26,058 bases of DNA from Alphaproteobacteria bacterium. GTDB taxonomy: Bacteria > Pseudomonadota > Alphaproteobacteria > Bin95. Each line of letters starts with the position of its first letter. The first letter of the stretch is position 1. Positions 1-7,213 of the stretch are shown here, piece by piece. The stretch is taken from assembly GCA_022822125.1 (NCBI GenBank), contig JAJECF010000105.1, positions 1 through 26,058 of the forward strand, read 5' to 3'. A model generated the notes under the pieces. It was not told where the DNA came from. It did no database searches and was given only the letters and a program-made list of their open reading frames with translations. The translations under genes and the position numbers were made by a program.

Positions 1-238
1 TGACGTGCGCCTGGCGGCCCTTGGCGGCGTGCTTGCGCAGCATCTTCACCAGGCCGTCCTGGAAGACGGTGATCCTGTGCCACTCGGTCTGCCGGACATA
101 CTCGCCGGACTGCCTGTCCCGGTAGCCTTCGTTGGTGGCGACGCTGAAATTGGCGACTTCGCCGCCGCCGGGGAGGTTGCGGAATTCGGGGTCCGCACCC
201 AGATTGCCGATGAGGTCGACGCGATTGAGACCGTTCAT
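1..238 (-). CDS. ssb: Single-stranded DNA-binding protein, N-terminal part (cut by window edge)
   Basis: The frame opens with ATG at 238 and stays open to base 1, giving 79 visible residues. It begins MNGLNRVDLIGNLGADPEFR and continues with VANFSVATNEGYRD and TEWHRITVF. These are the conserved strands of the bacterial SSB OB-fold, which coats ssDNA in replication, repair and conjugative transfer. The C-terminal linker and acidic tip lie outside the window. A ribosome site (AGGGAG) sits about 8 bases upstream. Plasmids and ICEs often carry their own ssb, which fits the relaxase gene in this window. Upstream lies a motif (288-311) also found before the pil-type operon. The family call is very safe; whether this is the element's or the chromosomal copy is inferred from context. 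Confidence 0.93.
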   Translation of the reverse strand, partial: MNGLNRVDLIGNLGADPEFRNLPGGGEVANFSVATNEGYRDRQSGEYVRQTEWHRITVFQDGLVKMLRKHAAKGRQAHV

Positions 239-283
239 GGTTCTTGCTCCCTGCAAGTGGTTGACCGTGAGCCGTTACAACTC

Positions 284-315
284 ACCCCGAAAAGCCCTTT
301 TCCAAACTCTGCGGC
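284..315 (-). promoter_or_regulatory. Motif copy 1 upstream of ssb (shared with 7376-7404)
   Basis: Read on the minus strand, the core is AGTTTGGAAAAGGGCTTTTC followed by GGGG. It contains the near-palindrome GAAAAG-GG-CTTTTC. It lies about 50 bases upstream of the ssb start. A close copy lies 65 bases upstream of the 53-aa gene that heads the pil-type operon. Two such copies at similar distances from minus-strand gene starts suggest a shared promoter or operator. The regulator is unknown. Confidence 0.45.
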
Positions 316-388
316 GTCGATGCCGCCACAGGCCCGGACAGGGGAGACGGAAATCGGGATGCCGGGCGAATGACGCCCCTGGGGACAT

Positions 389-418
389 GGCGACGCTCAC
401 CAGGCAATGAGCGTCGTC
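389..418 (-). other. Inverted repeat spanning the stop codon of the CxxC-repeat gene
   Basis: CGACGCTCA (391-399) is perfectly repeated in inverse at 408-416 around an 8-base loop. One wobble and one more pair extend it to 389/418. It covers the last codons and the stop of the CxxC-repeat gene. No T-run follows on the minus strand, so it is not a standard intrinsic terminator. It may be a 3' stability hairpin or simply coding coincidence. Confidence 0.3.
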
Positions 419-1488
419 GTGGGGGAATGGTCGGTGACGATCTCCACGTCCTCGGGCGTGAGCTTCGCGTAGGCGAGCGCGGCGGCCACCTCGGCGACAC
501 TGTCCCAGGTGCCGTGGTCGGCGCCGGTGGCGAGCTCGGTGACAGTGTACCGGGTGGGCAGAGGCGGAATGCCGCGCGAGGCAATGGCGCGCTGCCTGTC
601 CCGGCATGGTCCGCATTCCAGGGTGCCGCGCGCGGGGGGCCGTTCGCCGCAACGCACGCACAGCCCTGCCGCCTGCCGCGCCGCGGAGTTGTGCCGGAAG
701 CGTGCGAGCGCCGTGACGCGGCAATAGTCGCGGCAGCTTTCGCAGTTGTCGTTATCCGGCAGGGCGGGAACCTTGCCGCAGCGCGTGCAGAGGCCCCGGG
801 CGCGGCGCGCGGCGGTTCTGCGGCGCATTTTGTTCCGTGCGGATATCCGCCGCCATTCGCTGCAGGAGGCGCAGTAGCGCGAAGCGGGCAGCGGGGGCTC
901 CCGCTCGCAGCGGGCGCAGATGCCGGCGGCCACTCTGCGGGCGACCGAAGCGGCCTGGCTGGCCTTGATGGTGTCGAGGCAGGGCCGGCAATGGACCCTT
1001 CCGCGGGCAGCGGGATTTCGGCCGCAAGCCTTGCAGAGCCCGAGTGCGGCGCGCTGCTCTCCTCGCTTGCGGAGATACTGCTTCCGGCCGTCGAGACATG
1101 GCCGGCATGCGGAACGATCCGCGGCCGGGGGGCGCTCGCCGCAATGGATACAAAGCCCTTGCGAGGCGCGTTCGGCGCGGCGGGCGCGTCTGTTGTCCCG
1201 TGCCTGCCGGTTGCGTCTCTCTCCGCAGGGTTTGCATCGCAGGTTCCCGGGCACCGGGGCCGCGTTGCCGCAGTTCAGGCACAGTTGCTGGAGGGATCGG
1301 CGCTGCCTCCGGCGCCGGCCGTCCTCTTTGTGGATGTCCAGGCATGGGCGACAGGCAGTGCGGCCTTCTTCGGGCGCGCGCTTGCCGCAGGTGCCGCAGA
1401 GTCCCGCGGCCAGGCGGGCTTTGCGCCTGCGGGCGGCAGGGCTCGGTGTAGTCACGATGTTCGACGATGTGTCTGCGTGGCAGCGCAT
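397..1488 (-). CDS. Seven-fold CxxC...CxxC repeat protein (putative zinc-binding), unknown function
   Basis: The product is 363 aa. After a short N-terminus (MRCHADTSS...) come seven tandem units of about 40 residues. Each unit has the form (L/I)CxxC-x(9-12)-CxxC followed by a basic, Arg/Ala-rich spacer; examples are LCIHCGERPPAADRSACRPC and LCVRCGERPPARGTLECGPC. All 28 paired cysteines appear present. The last ~55 residues lack cysteine and look like a separate small alpha/beta tail. Paired CxxC knuckles with basic linkers suggest Zn binding and possibly nucleic-acid binding; this is inference. ATG at 1488 is preferred over an in-frame start at 1842 because GGGAG lies 8 bases upstream and the longer N-terminus is low-quality Arg/Pro sequence antisense-framed to the 89-aa gene. 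It sits 80 bases after that gene and before ssb, so the three are probably cotranscribed. I know of no characterised family. Confidence 0.8.
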   Translation of the reverse strand: MRCHADTSSNIVTTPSPAARRRKARLAAGLCGTCGKRAPEEGRTACRPCLDIHKEDGRRRRQRRSLQQLCLNCGNAAPVPGNLRCKPCGERRNRQARDNRRARRAERASQGLCIHCGERPPAADRSACRPCLDGRKQYLRKRGEQRAALGLCKACGRNPAARGRVHCRPCLDTIKASQAASVARRVAAGICARCEREPPLPASRYCASCSEWRRISARNKMRRRTAARRARGLCTRCGKVPALPDNDNCESCRDYCRVTALARFRHNSAARQAAGLCVRCGERPPARGTLECGPCRDRQRAIASRGIPPLPTRYTVTELATGADHGTWDSVAEVAAALAYAKLTPEDVEIVTDHSPTTTLIAW

Positions 1489-1568
1489 GGCGGTGTCTCC
1501 CGGAGATGGATCGAAGGGAGGGAGCGGACCGGCGGCGCCCCCGGAGGAACGCCGCCCGAAGGACCGGC

Positions 1569-1838
1569 TCAGAAGCGCTTGCGCCGGCCTTCCGCGAAGA
1601 GGCCGGTGGCCAGGTCGCCCCAATACTGGATCCCCGAGCCGGCGGTCTTCTCGCCCTTGCAGATCAGGATCTCGTTGCGCGCGGGGCGGAGCTCGCGGAC
1701 GGTCGCCAGCGACAGGGTGAGCGGATGGCCCTTGCCGCCCGGCAGCCGGCGGATGCCGCCGTCGATGCTGGTGCGGTAGCGCTCGACGACATAGTGCTCG
1801 TCCTGCAGGCCGCGGCCGAACAGGTGGGTCAGGAACAT
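1569..1838 (-). CDS. Small unknown protein, 89 aa
   Basis: ATG at 1838 opens 89 codons ending at 1569. The product is soluble and mixed in charge (MFLTHLFGRGLQDEHYVVER...), with no signal peptide, membrane segment or motif I recognise. A start four bases upstream (1842) is in another frame and gives an implausible Arg/Pro-rich peptide. The ribosome site is weak (GGATGG about 12 bases upstream). The gene is first in a run 89-aa gene / CxxC-repeat gene / ssb. A possible -35 (TTGACC, 1923-1918) lies upstream of it without a convincing -10. It is probably an accessory gene of the mobile element. The ORF has balanced composition and a GC-rich third position, which supports it being real, but no function can be given. 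Confidence 0.6.
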   Translation of the reverse strand: MFLTHLFGRGLQDEHYVVERYRTSIDGGIRRLPGGKGHPLTLSLATVRELRPARNEILICKGEKTAGSGIQYWGDLATGLFAEGRRKRF

Positions 1839-1936
1839 GCATTCAGGCCATCCGTCGCATCCGGTCTCTAGGCAACGTGCATGTTCGCAGAGGACGGTAA
1901 TCCGCCCGTTATGTCGAGGTCAAGGGGTCGAAACGC

Positions 1937-1973
1937 AAAAAAAGAAGGCCGCTGGAGAGCACCAGCGACCTTC
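1937..1973 (-). terminator. Rho-independent terminator (minus strand)
   Basis: On the minus strand a 12-bp stem, GAAGGTCGCTGG / CCAGCGGCCTTC with one A/C mismatch, closes a 6-base loop. It is followed directly by seven T residues (1943-1937). This is a textbook intrinsic terminator. It ends transcripts coming from the promoter at 2087-2092 and any read-through from the operon ending at 2156. It also insulates the 89-aa/CxxC/ssb group downstream. Confidence 0.85.
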
Positions 1974-2058
1974 TCAGAGACGTTTTCGACTTCGACTTCG
2001 ATCTTACCGAATCGCGTAACGGCAAACCGACCCGCAGCCAATATCCGCCCAGACAGTG
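1937..2058 (-). ncRNA. Candidate small RNA, about 120 nt
   Basis: A promoter-like TTGACA...AAATAT with 17-bp spacing (2092-2064) predicts a start near 2057, and a strong intrinsic terminator ends at 1937. The transcript would be about 120 nt. It contains no ATG-started frame of note and carries three tandem GTCGAA hexamers (about 2003-1984). A TTG-started frame (at 2039) could read through, but it crosses the terminator, so coding seems unlikely. It could be a regulatory or antisense RNA of the element, or the leader of the next operon. This call rests on promoter and terminator only. Confidence 0.45.
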
Positions 2059-2092
2059 AGCGGATATTTGGCCTGTCGGGACGGTTTGTCAA
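2038..2092 (-). promoter_or_regulatory. Promoter with overlapping palindromic operator
   Basis: On the minus strand there is a perfect -35 TTGACA (2092-2087), a 17-bp spacer, and a weak -10 AAATAT (2069-2064). An inverted repeat overlaps the -10 and the expected start: AATATCCGC at 2040-2048 and GCGGATATT at 2060-2068, extendable by a bulge to CCAA/TTGG. A strong -35, poor -10 and an operator across the start site suggest repressor control. The repressor is not evident in this window. Confidence 0.55.
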
Positions 2093-2155
2093 GCGCCGAT
2101 TTGGCGGCCTGGCGATTTTCGCCGGCGCTGTCGGGCCATCCGCAACATCATGGAA

Positions 2156-2866
2156 TCACGCGACTTTTCGACCGCCGAGCTGACCGCTCGCGAATCGGCC
2201 TCGAAAAACTCCTCCCCGAATCCATCCGGGAGGCGCAAGCAGCGCCCCGAGCTCGACTGGGTCCGGTCCGCAGCCGAAACCTTCGCCGGCGTCCCGGACG
2301 GCATGCGCCTCAAGGAAGCCGTTTATCTGCTCAAGCGCCCCGGCGTCGCAGCGAGCGCAGGCCTGCTCCGAAACCGCGACTCGGCCATCGCCCTGGGCGA
2401 CGACGTTCTCTACCGCCCGCAGCTTCTTCGCCGCGCAGCGCATGCTGTCGATCGCCTCGTACCAGTCGTCGTTGTCGGCACCGTTCAGCGACACGACGAC
2501 ATGGCGCAGCCCGGCCTCCCGGAGCGTCCGCACATAGCTCGCGCGCGCCAGGCGCAAACCGTTGGTCAGAAGCACGGGCCGATGGCCCTGACGCCGGACC
2601 ATGGACACGATCTCCGGAAGGTCGCGGCGCATCGTCGGCTCCGCGCCGATCAGCCTGAGATTGACGCGGCGCGGCAGGGCGCCGAGGCATTCCTCCAGCC
2701 GGCCGGTATCCATGTCGGGAATGGCCCGGTTCGGCACGTAGCAGTTGGCGCAGGCCATGTTGCAGCGATGGGTGACGTCCGCCACCACCGTCTCGAACGG
2801 GTTGCGTTCGGGCGGGAAGCTGTGAACGGCAGGCGCGTTGCCGGGCACGGGCGCGGGAACGCTCAT
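2156..2866 (-). CDS. Radical SAM domain protein, short and probably 3'-truncated
   Basis: The product is 236 aa. VVADVTHRCNMACANCYVP holds the CxxxCxxC motif that binds the 4Fe-4S cluster and SAM. GAEPTMR is the GGEPT-type motif of strand 2. PVLLTNG and HVVVSLNG match strands 3 and 4. The chain then departs from the family near KKLRAVENVV (about residue 160) and runs through ~75 residues with a CARC pair and Gly-rich sequence to TGA at 2156. Strands 5 and 6 of the usual barrel are not seen. Codon usage weakens over the last ~60 codons, so the 3' end may be a recombination joint. ATG at 2866 overlaps the GNAT stop (ATGA), implying translational coupling. Substrate unknown; a peptide or RNA-modifying role cannot be distinguished. 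Confidence 0.8.
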   Translation of the reverse strand: MSVPAPVPGNAPAVHSFPPERNPFETVVADVTHRCNMACANCYVPNRAIPDMDTGRLEECLGALPRRVNLRLIGAEPTMRRDLPEIVSMVRRQGHRPVLLTNGLRLARASYVRTLREAGLRHVVVSLNGADNDDWYEAIDSMRCAAKKLRAVENVVAQGDGRVAVSEQACARCDAGALEQINGFLEAHAVRDAGEGFGCGPDPVELGALLAPPGWIRGGVFRGRFASGQLGGRKVA

Positions 2867-3363
2867 AGCGCCAGCTCGTAGTTGCCGCCCTTGGGCCGGA
2901 AGCCCAGGCGCTTCAGCATCCGGTCGGTGCGGGCGATCTCGATCCCGGACGTCACGCTCAGATACATGCGCACGGCCCCGTTCGTCCGGGCCCAGCGCCG
3001 GAACCCGTGCAGCAGCTTGACCACAGCCACCGAACCCCGGTGCTCCGGCGTCACGTAGAACCCCACGACCGACGCCCCGAGCGCCGGGGAATGGAAATGC
3101 CGGGCGATCACACCCGTCAGTCCGCCGATCATCCGCCCGTTCAACTCGGCGTGCAGCACGCACTGCTCCGGCTTTTCGACCCTCCGCTCGTAGAACCGCC
3201 GGACCATGCCCTCGTCATAGGGCAGCCCGTCATCGAACTCCTCGTACACCCGGCGGATCATCGCCACCCGCGCCTCGATGTCCTCCTCGGAACGCGTGAA
3301 CCGGATCACAATGCGCCCGCCCGCTTCCCTCGCTTGCGGCGCCTGCGCCTGAACCGCGCTCAC
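2863..3363 (-). CDS. GNAT-family N-acetyltransferase
   Basis: The product is 166 aa from a GTG at 3363 that overlaps the TGA of the upstream gene (GTGA). GGGGAG lies 8 bases upstream. A second GTG at 3309 would give 148 aa. The GNAT core is visible: VVGFYVTPEHRGSVAVVKLL carries the strand 4 and R-x-x-G-type acetyl-CoA pyrophosphate loop, and the C-terminal RMLKRLGFRPKGGNYEL is the usual GF(x) ending of strand 6-7. The family transfers an acyl group from CoA to an amine. The substrate here is unknown, but the gene is sandwiched between a secreted protein and a radical SAM gene in one overlapping operon, so it may modify a product of that operon. The GNAT call is firm; the role is inference. 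Confidence 0.85.
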   Translation of the reverse strand: MSAVQAQAPQAREAGGRIVIRFTRSEEDIEARVAMIRRVYEEFDDGLPYDEGMVRRFYERRVEKPEQCVLHAELNGRMIGGLTGVIARHFHSPALGASVVGFYVTPEHRGSVAVVKLLHGFRRWARTNGAVRMYLSVTSGIEIARTDRMLKRLGFRPKGGNYELAL

Positions 3364-5138
3364 TGCTTGCGCTCCCCGACGCGGAGCGACACGTCCCAGA
3401 AGACCCGCAGCCCCTGTGGCCCGATATAGACGCCCTCGCCGTACACGGTGCTGCCCGCCACGATCCGTTTCGGGCCGGCGCTCGTCAGCCCGACCACAGT
3501 GATGCCGGCCGCATTCAGACCGCGCAGCTCCCCGGGATCGCTTTCGCCGTCCTGATCCAGGTCCCGCCAGACGAAGAACGCACCCCACTCGTCATCGTCG
3601 GGATCGAGCTGCCCGTCGCCGTCTGTGTCGAAGTGGCGGAGGCCTTCGAGGTCCGTCCGCGCGCCCGGCACATAGCCGACGAACGACAACTCGTCATGCG
3701 CCGCGATCCGCCCGTCGCCGTCCTTGTCGTAGGCGAGGAAGCCGTCGTCCGCGGACGCCCAGGCCATGCGCTCCCGGTAGCCGTCGCCGTTTATGTCGTA
3801 GAACGCCGTCGACTCGTCCAGCGGCACCAGCTCCACGCCGTCCCCGTCCAGGTCCAGCACGATCGGCTTTCCGCCATCGCCGCCACCGCCGCCGTTATCG
3901 GCGCTGCCATCGTTGGAGGTGCTGCTGTCTGTAACACCCTCCGTGTCTTCATTTCCCATGGAGCCGGGAGGTCCCATGGAGCTGCCGCCGAACCCCTCAT
4001 TGGCACTGTCGTCTTCTGCCGCAGCCTCCGCGTCTGTGCCCCCGTCATCACCATCAGGACCGTCGTCGCTCGGCGGATCGCCTTCGGAGACGATCGGATC
4101 ACAGTCCTCGATCCTGGCTACTAGGCGCCGCCTTCCGGCATCGCCACGTGCGATCCGGCGCGTCGTCACCACCGGAGCGCCGGGCCGCACCTGGAAATCC
4201 CGAAACTCGGTGCCCTGCTCGTAGCGCAGAGTGCAAGATCCGGTCTCCCCTGAAGGGCAGCTGCACCCGGCCGTCGTCGTGTAGACCGGCCCGGTCCGCC
4301 AATTGATAACCGGGTCCGGAATGGGTGTTGGAGCGGCCGCCTGAGCGAAGACATGCGGGCACTGACCGCCGACCCGTTTCCAGTCCGTGCATTGCGCCTC
4401 CGGTCCGAGCCCCGCCCGCAGACCGCAGTCGGCAGGCCAGATGTCGGGATTGCCCGGGTCCGTCACCGCCAGGTCCCGGCCGCGCGTCTCGCCGGGGCCG
4501 CGAACGCTGGTCAGCTGGATCGCCATGCGCCGCGCCTCACGGATCGAGTCAGACGGCGAGTTCACGCAGGCCACGTCCCGCATCTGCGTATCCCACCGAA
4601 ACCCCGTGACGGTCCTGATCGGGTCCGCAACAGCCGAGACCAGACCCACCCGGTCCCCTGTCGTCGAGGGAACGGCCATGCAAAGCGGCAGCGCCTCGTC
4701 GTCCCGCCCGTGCGCGCCGACCGCGATCCTGCTGTTCGCCAGGATGATGTGCAGCCCGGTCCGTCCGTTGCCGTAGCGCGCGGGCGCCACCTGGACTTCC
4801 CGGTGGTCGCGCTGCACACCTTTGAGCTCATCGCTGGTCGCATAAACCGCGAGCATCCCGTCGCAGTAGCGCGCAGTAAGACCGCGCTCCGTCCAGGACG
4901 CCAGCCACCAGGACCCGGACGGAGGATCGACCAGGCCGGACCATACACCCTCCCAGAGGTTGGCCGCGTCCGTCACGAGGATCCGTTCCTGAACGCTTCG
5001 CCAAGCCGTCTGGATGACAACCGCATGCGCCAGGGCTTCCTGCTGCCGCGTCCGCTCCGGATCGCCTGTCTGCGCGCCGGCGCCGGCCGCGATCGCCGCG
5101 AAGCCCAACGCCACCACGGTCGTAATCGAGTGCTTCAT
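3360..5138 (-). CDS. Secreted calcium-binding-loop protein (RTX-associated C-terminal region)
   Basis: The product is 592 aa. An N-terminal signal peptide (MKHSITTVVALGFAAIAAGA) has a likely cut near AGA-Q23. The middle is cysteine-containing (e.g. AGCSCPSGETGSC). An acidic Ser/Gly/Asp linker spans about 345-423. From residue 424 there are five D-x-D-x-D-G loops: DLDGDG 429, DINGDG 448, DKDGDG 471, DTDGDG 504 and DLDQDG 526. PIVLDLDGDGVELV and FFVWRDLDQDG closely resemble the segment found near the C-terminus of RTX/hemolysin-type proteins, but GGxGxD nonapeptide repeats are absent. It is probably exported and Ca2+-stabilised, perhaps displayed or secreted through the neighbouring pilus/secretin-type lipoprotein. 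ATG at 5138 overlaps the stop of that gene (ATGA). No known name. Confidence 0.78.
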   Translation of the reverse strand: MKHSITTVVALGFAAIAAGAGAQTGDPERTRQQEALAHAVVIQTAWRSVQERILVTDAANLWEGVWSGLVDPPSGSWWLASWTERGLTARYCDGMLAVYATSDELKGVQRDHREVQVAPARYGNGRTGLHIILANSRIAVGAHGRDDEALPLCMAVPSTTGDRVGLVSAVADPIRTVTGFRWDTQMRDVACVNSPSDSIREARRMAIQLTSVRGPGETRGRDLAVTDPGNPDIWPADCGLRAGLGPEAQCTDWKRVGGQCPHVFAQAAAPTPIPDPVINWRTGPVYTTTAGCSCPSGETGSCTLRYEQGTEFRDFQVRPGAPVVTTRRIARGDAGRRRLVARIEDCDPIVSEGDPPSDDGPDGDDGGTDAEAAAEDDSANEGFGGSSMGPPGSMGNEDTEGVTDSSTSNDGSADNGGGGGDGGKPIVLDLDGDGVELVPLDESTAFYDINGDGYRERMAWASADDGFLAYDKDGDGRIAAHDELSFVGYVPGARTDLEGLRHFDTDGDGQLDPDDDEWGAFFVWRDLDQDGESDPGELRGLNAAGITVVGLTSAGPKRIVAGSTVYGEGVYIGPQGLRVFWDVSLRVGERKQ

Positions 5139-7213
5139 CCTGCCCTCCCTTGCTCGCTGCGCATCTCGTCGGCTGCAGACAAACCCGTCAGCGCATGGAA
5201 CTCGCTCTCACGGATATGAAACGCCTGCGTCCGCCTGACGGCGAATACCCAGTCGCGGTCCGGGTTCCAGGTAACCGACGCCACCTCCAGCCCCTCGATC
5301 GCCGTCAGCATGGCGACCGCCTCCCGGAGCGGCCGGGCGGTCTGGAGTTCGACCTCGACCTCCGCGCCCCAATCCTTGTATTCGAGCTCGAAACCCCGGA
5401 GCGCGAGCGCCATGTCCAGGCGACGGCGAAACTCGGCCGGCTCCGCCCAGGTCGCGTCTTCGGCGCGGTAGCGCTCGACTACCAACGGCAGTGCCTTGAA
5501 CGCCGCAGCCGTTCCCTTGTCGTCGATGACCGCATTGGGCCAGCCCTTCAGCATGTCCTGCGCGAGCGGCACATAGACCCGGGGATCGAGCCCCTCCCGC
5601 AGACCCCAGGACACCTCCAGCACAGGCTGTCCGGCCAGGCCCGCAGGGGTCACTTTCGACACCCCCTGCGCGAACCTCGGATGGCACGCCACCGCCAGCC
5701 GGCGGAACCCCGACATGCTCACGCGCCGTGCGTCCATCACCGCCTGGCAGTGCCGCAGGAAGTCCCCCGTGCGGACCACCGCCTCGACCAGCGGCTCTTC
5801 CCTGGTCTCCTTCTGCCCCAGGCCGGCCATCCGCAGCAGGTCGTCACCCGCAAGCCACCACAGCAGCCCTCCGGCAGCCCCCAACATCAGCACGAACACG
5901 AGCACGAACGACCCGACAGACACGCCGTCATCGACCGTCGTGGTCACCTCCTTGAGGTAGGCCTGCTCGAACAGGTCGTAGAACACCCCCGGCACCCTGC
6001 TGACCGCCGATACGTCCGCAGAAAGCAGCCGCGACGCCCTCCCGACCGAACGCAGGGCGCTTACCGTCGCCTGGAGCGTCGACCCGCCGGCGATCATCGG
6101 CTTCACGATCGAGATCGAGCCGCTCTCGACGCCAATCTGGAAGTTCGACCCGAACGCCTCCGGCAAGAGCCCTGACAGCCCCACCTCGTAGTCGGACCCC
6201 TTGTCGAACCGCACCGAATAGAGATGCACGCTCAACGTCACCGGCCGCAGGAGATGCTCGTTGATGTGCTCCAGATACTGCCGGACCCGCTCTATCGCCC
6301 GCGGCCGACCGCTCACCGTCACCGTTCCCGACGTCGCCGAGATCGAGATCGCCCCTTCCGACCCGGCCGCCGTCTTGGCCTGCGTCCCGACCTCTGCCCA
6401 GGGGTCGTAGACCATCTCCGACGTAATCGTGTGACTGGACGAGCCGCTCGTCTCGTCTCCGCCACTGCCCTGCGTCGCCGTCGTCACGTTGTAGGTCTGC
6501 TTGCCCTGCAGCGCATGGACGTCGAACACCACCGTCTCCGACCGCACTACCTCCACGGTCCCGGCATCGGCGTCGTAGTGCCAGCGATAGCCCGCAGCCT
6601 GTGTCCAGGCGTCCAGCAGCTCATCCAGAGGGCCGGCCCATACACCCGCCTCACCCGCCATTTCGTCCGCCCAGGACGAGAGCCAGCTGTTTGCGTCGCC
6701 GCTGGCAGCCGCTTCACCCCCCGAAACGGAGACATCCTCATCCGCCGCCAACCGGGCCGATCCCGAAATCCGGACGGAAATGCCGGCCGCGTCCTCAATC
6801 CGACGGGCCAGCACCTCGTCGCCCGGAACCACGCTTTCCTGCGCTATCCCCTGATCGCCCGGCAGGCCGTCCCTCGCTCCGTCCACAAGGGTCACGACCA
6901 CGCCCGAGTCAGAACGCAGCTCTTCAGGCAGCAGCGAGCCCGGCGCCACTACCTCCTTCAACCCCAGATAGGGATGCCTGGACCGTATGAGAGAGCGAAA
7001 ACCCGGCCGCTCCGGATTGACCGCTCCTACTCTGCCGAGCTTCTCCTCGACAGCAGACGCCTCCCGCTCAACCGCTTGCTGGTCGAGAAAGCCGCAGCCC
7101 CCAAGGCCCGCCGCGAGAACAAGAATTCCAACACGAGCGCCACGCCCGACACTTAATGCACGCGAGCCGAAACTTCCGATAAACTCTTGTTGCGTGCCGC
7201 TTGACAGGACCAC
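5135..7213 (-). CDS. PilN-type secretin lipoprotein fused to PilO-like protein
   Basis: The product is 692 aa from GTG at 7213, with AAGGGG just upstream. Residues 1-40 form a lipoprotein signal ending in the lipobox LGGC (Cys40). Residues ~190-430 resemble the N-terminal half of PilN secretins of IncI-type thin (type IVb) pili: a short N0-like region, a ring-building segment (TVTVSGRPRAIERVRQYLEH), then SVHLYSVRF and YLKEVTTTVDDG. Where the secretin beta-barrel should follow, a transmembrane helix (~434-454, FVLVFVLMLGAAGGLLWWLA) appears. It is followed by a soluble region like the C-terminal half of PilO (DFLRHCQAVMD...SMSGFRRLAVAC). A pilN-pilO in-frame deletion fusion is the simplest reading. 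Without a barrel it cannot form an outer-membrane pore alone. The stop overlaps the next gene's ATG. Confidence 0.65.
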   Translation of the reverse strand: MVLSSGTQQEFIGSFGSRALSVGRGARVGILVLAAGLGGCGFLDQQAVEREASAVEEKLGRVGAVNPERPGFRSLIRSRHPYLGLKEVVAPGSLLPEELRSDSGVVVTLVDGARDGLPGDQGIAQESVVPGDEVLARRIEDAAGISVRISGSARLAADEDVSVSGGEAAASGDANSWLSSWADEMAGEAGVWAGPLDELLDAWTQAAGYRWHYDADAGTVEVVRSETVVFDVHALQGKQTYNVTTATQGSGGDETSGSSSHTITSEMVYDPWAEVGTQAKTAAGSEGAISISATSGTVTVSGRPRAIERVRQYLEHINEHLLRPVTLSVHLYSVRFDKGSDYEVGLSGLLPEAFGSNFQIGVESGSISIVKPMIAGGSTLQATVSALRSVGRASRLLSADVSAVSRVPGVFYDLFEQAYLKEVTTTVDDGVSVGSFVLVFVLMLGAAGGLLWWLAGDDLLRMAGLGQKETREEPLVEAVVRTGDFLRHCQAVMDARRVSMSGFRRLAVACHPRFAQGVSKVTPAGLAGQPVLEVSWGLREGLDPRVYVPLAQDMLKGWPNAVIDDKGTAAAFKALPLVVERYRAEDATWAEPAEFRRRLDMALALRGFELEYKDWGAEVEVELQTARPLREAVAMLTAIEGLEVASVTWNPDRDWVFAVRRTQAFHIRESEFHALTGLSAADEMRSEQGRAG

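Noticed and set aside
370..1779. Long plus-strand frame (469 codons) and several shorter ones opposite the CxxC-repeat gene
   Set aside because: Antisense to a frame with regular cysteine repeats; composition is Ala/Gly/Arg-rich with no domain, a common artefact of GC-rich DNA.
1895..1923. Promoter for the 89-aa/CxxC/ssb group (TTGACC at 1923-1918)
   Set aside because: The matching -10 at 17 bp (TTACCG) is too poor to call.
1868..2092. Minus-strand 74-codon frame
   Set aside because: Its start lies on the -35 element and its 3' half crosses a strong intrinsic terminator, so an RNA unit explains the region better.
2150..2881. Plus-strand 243-codon frame opposite the radical SAM gene
   Set aside because: The first ~70 codons look coding-like, but the rest is antisense to clear radical SAM motifs and has no recognisable domain. 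Kept only as a hint of a joint.
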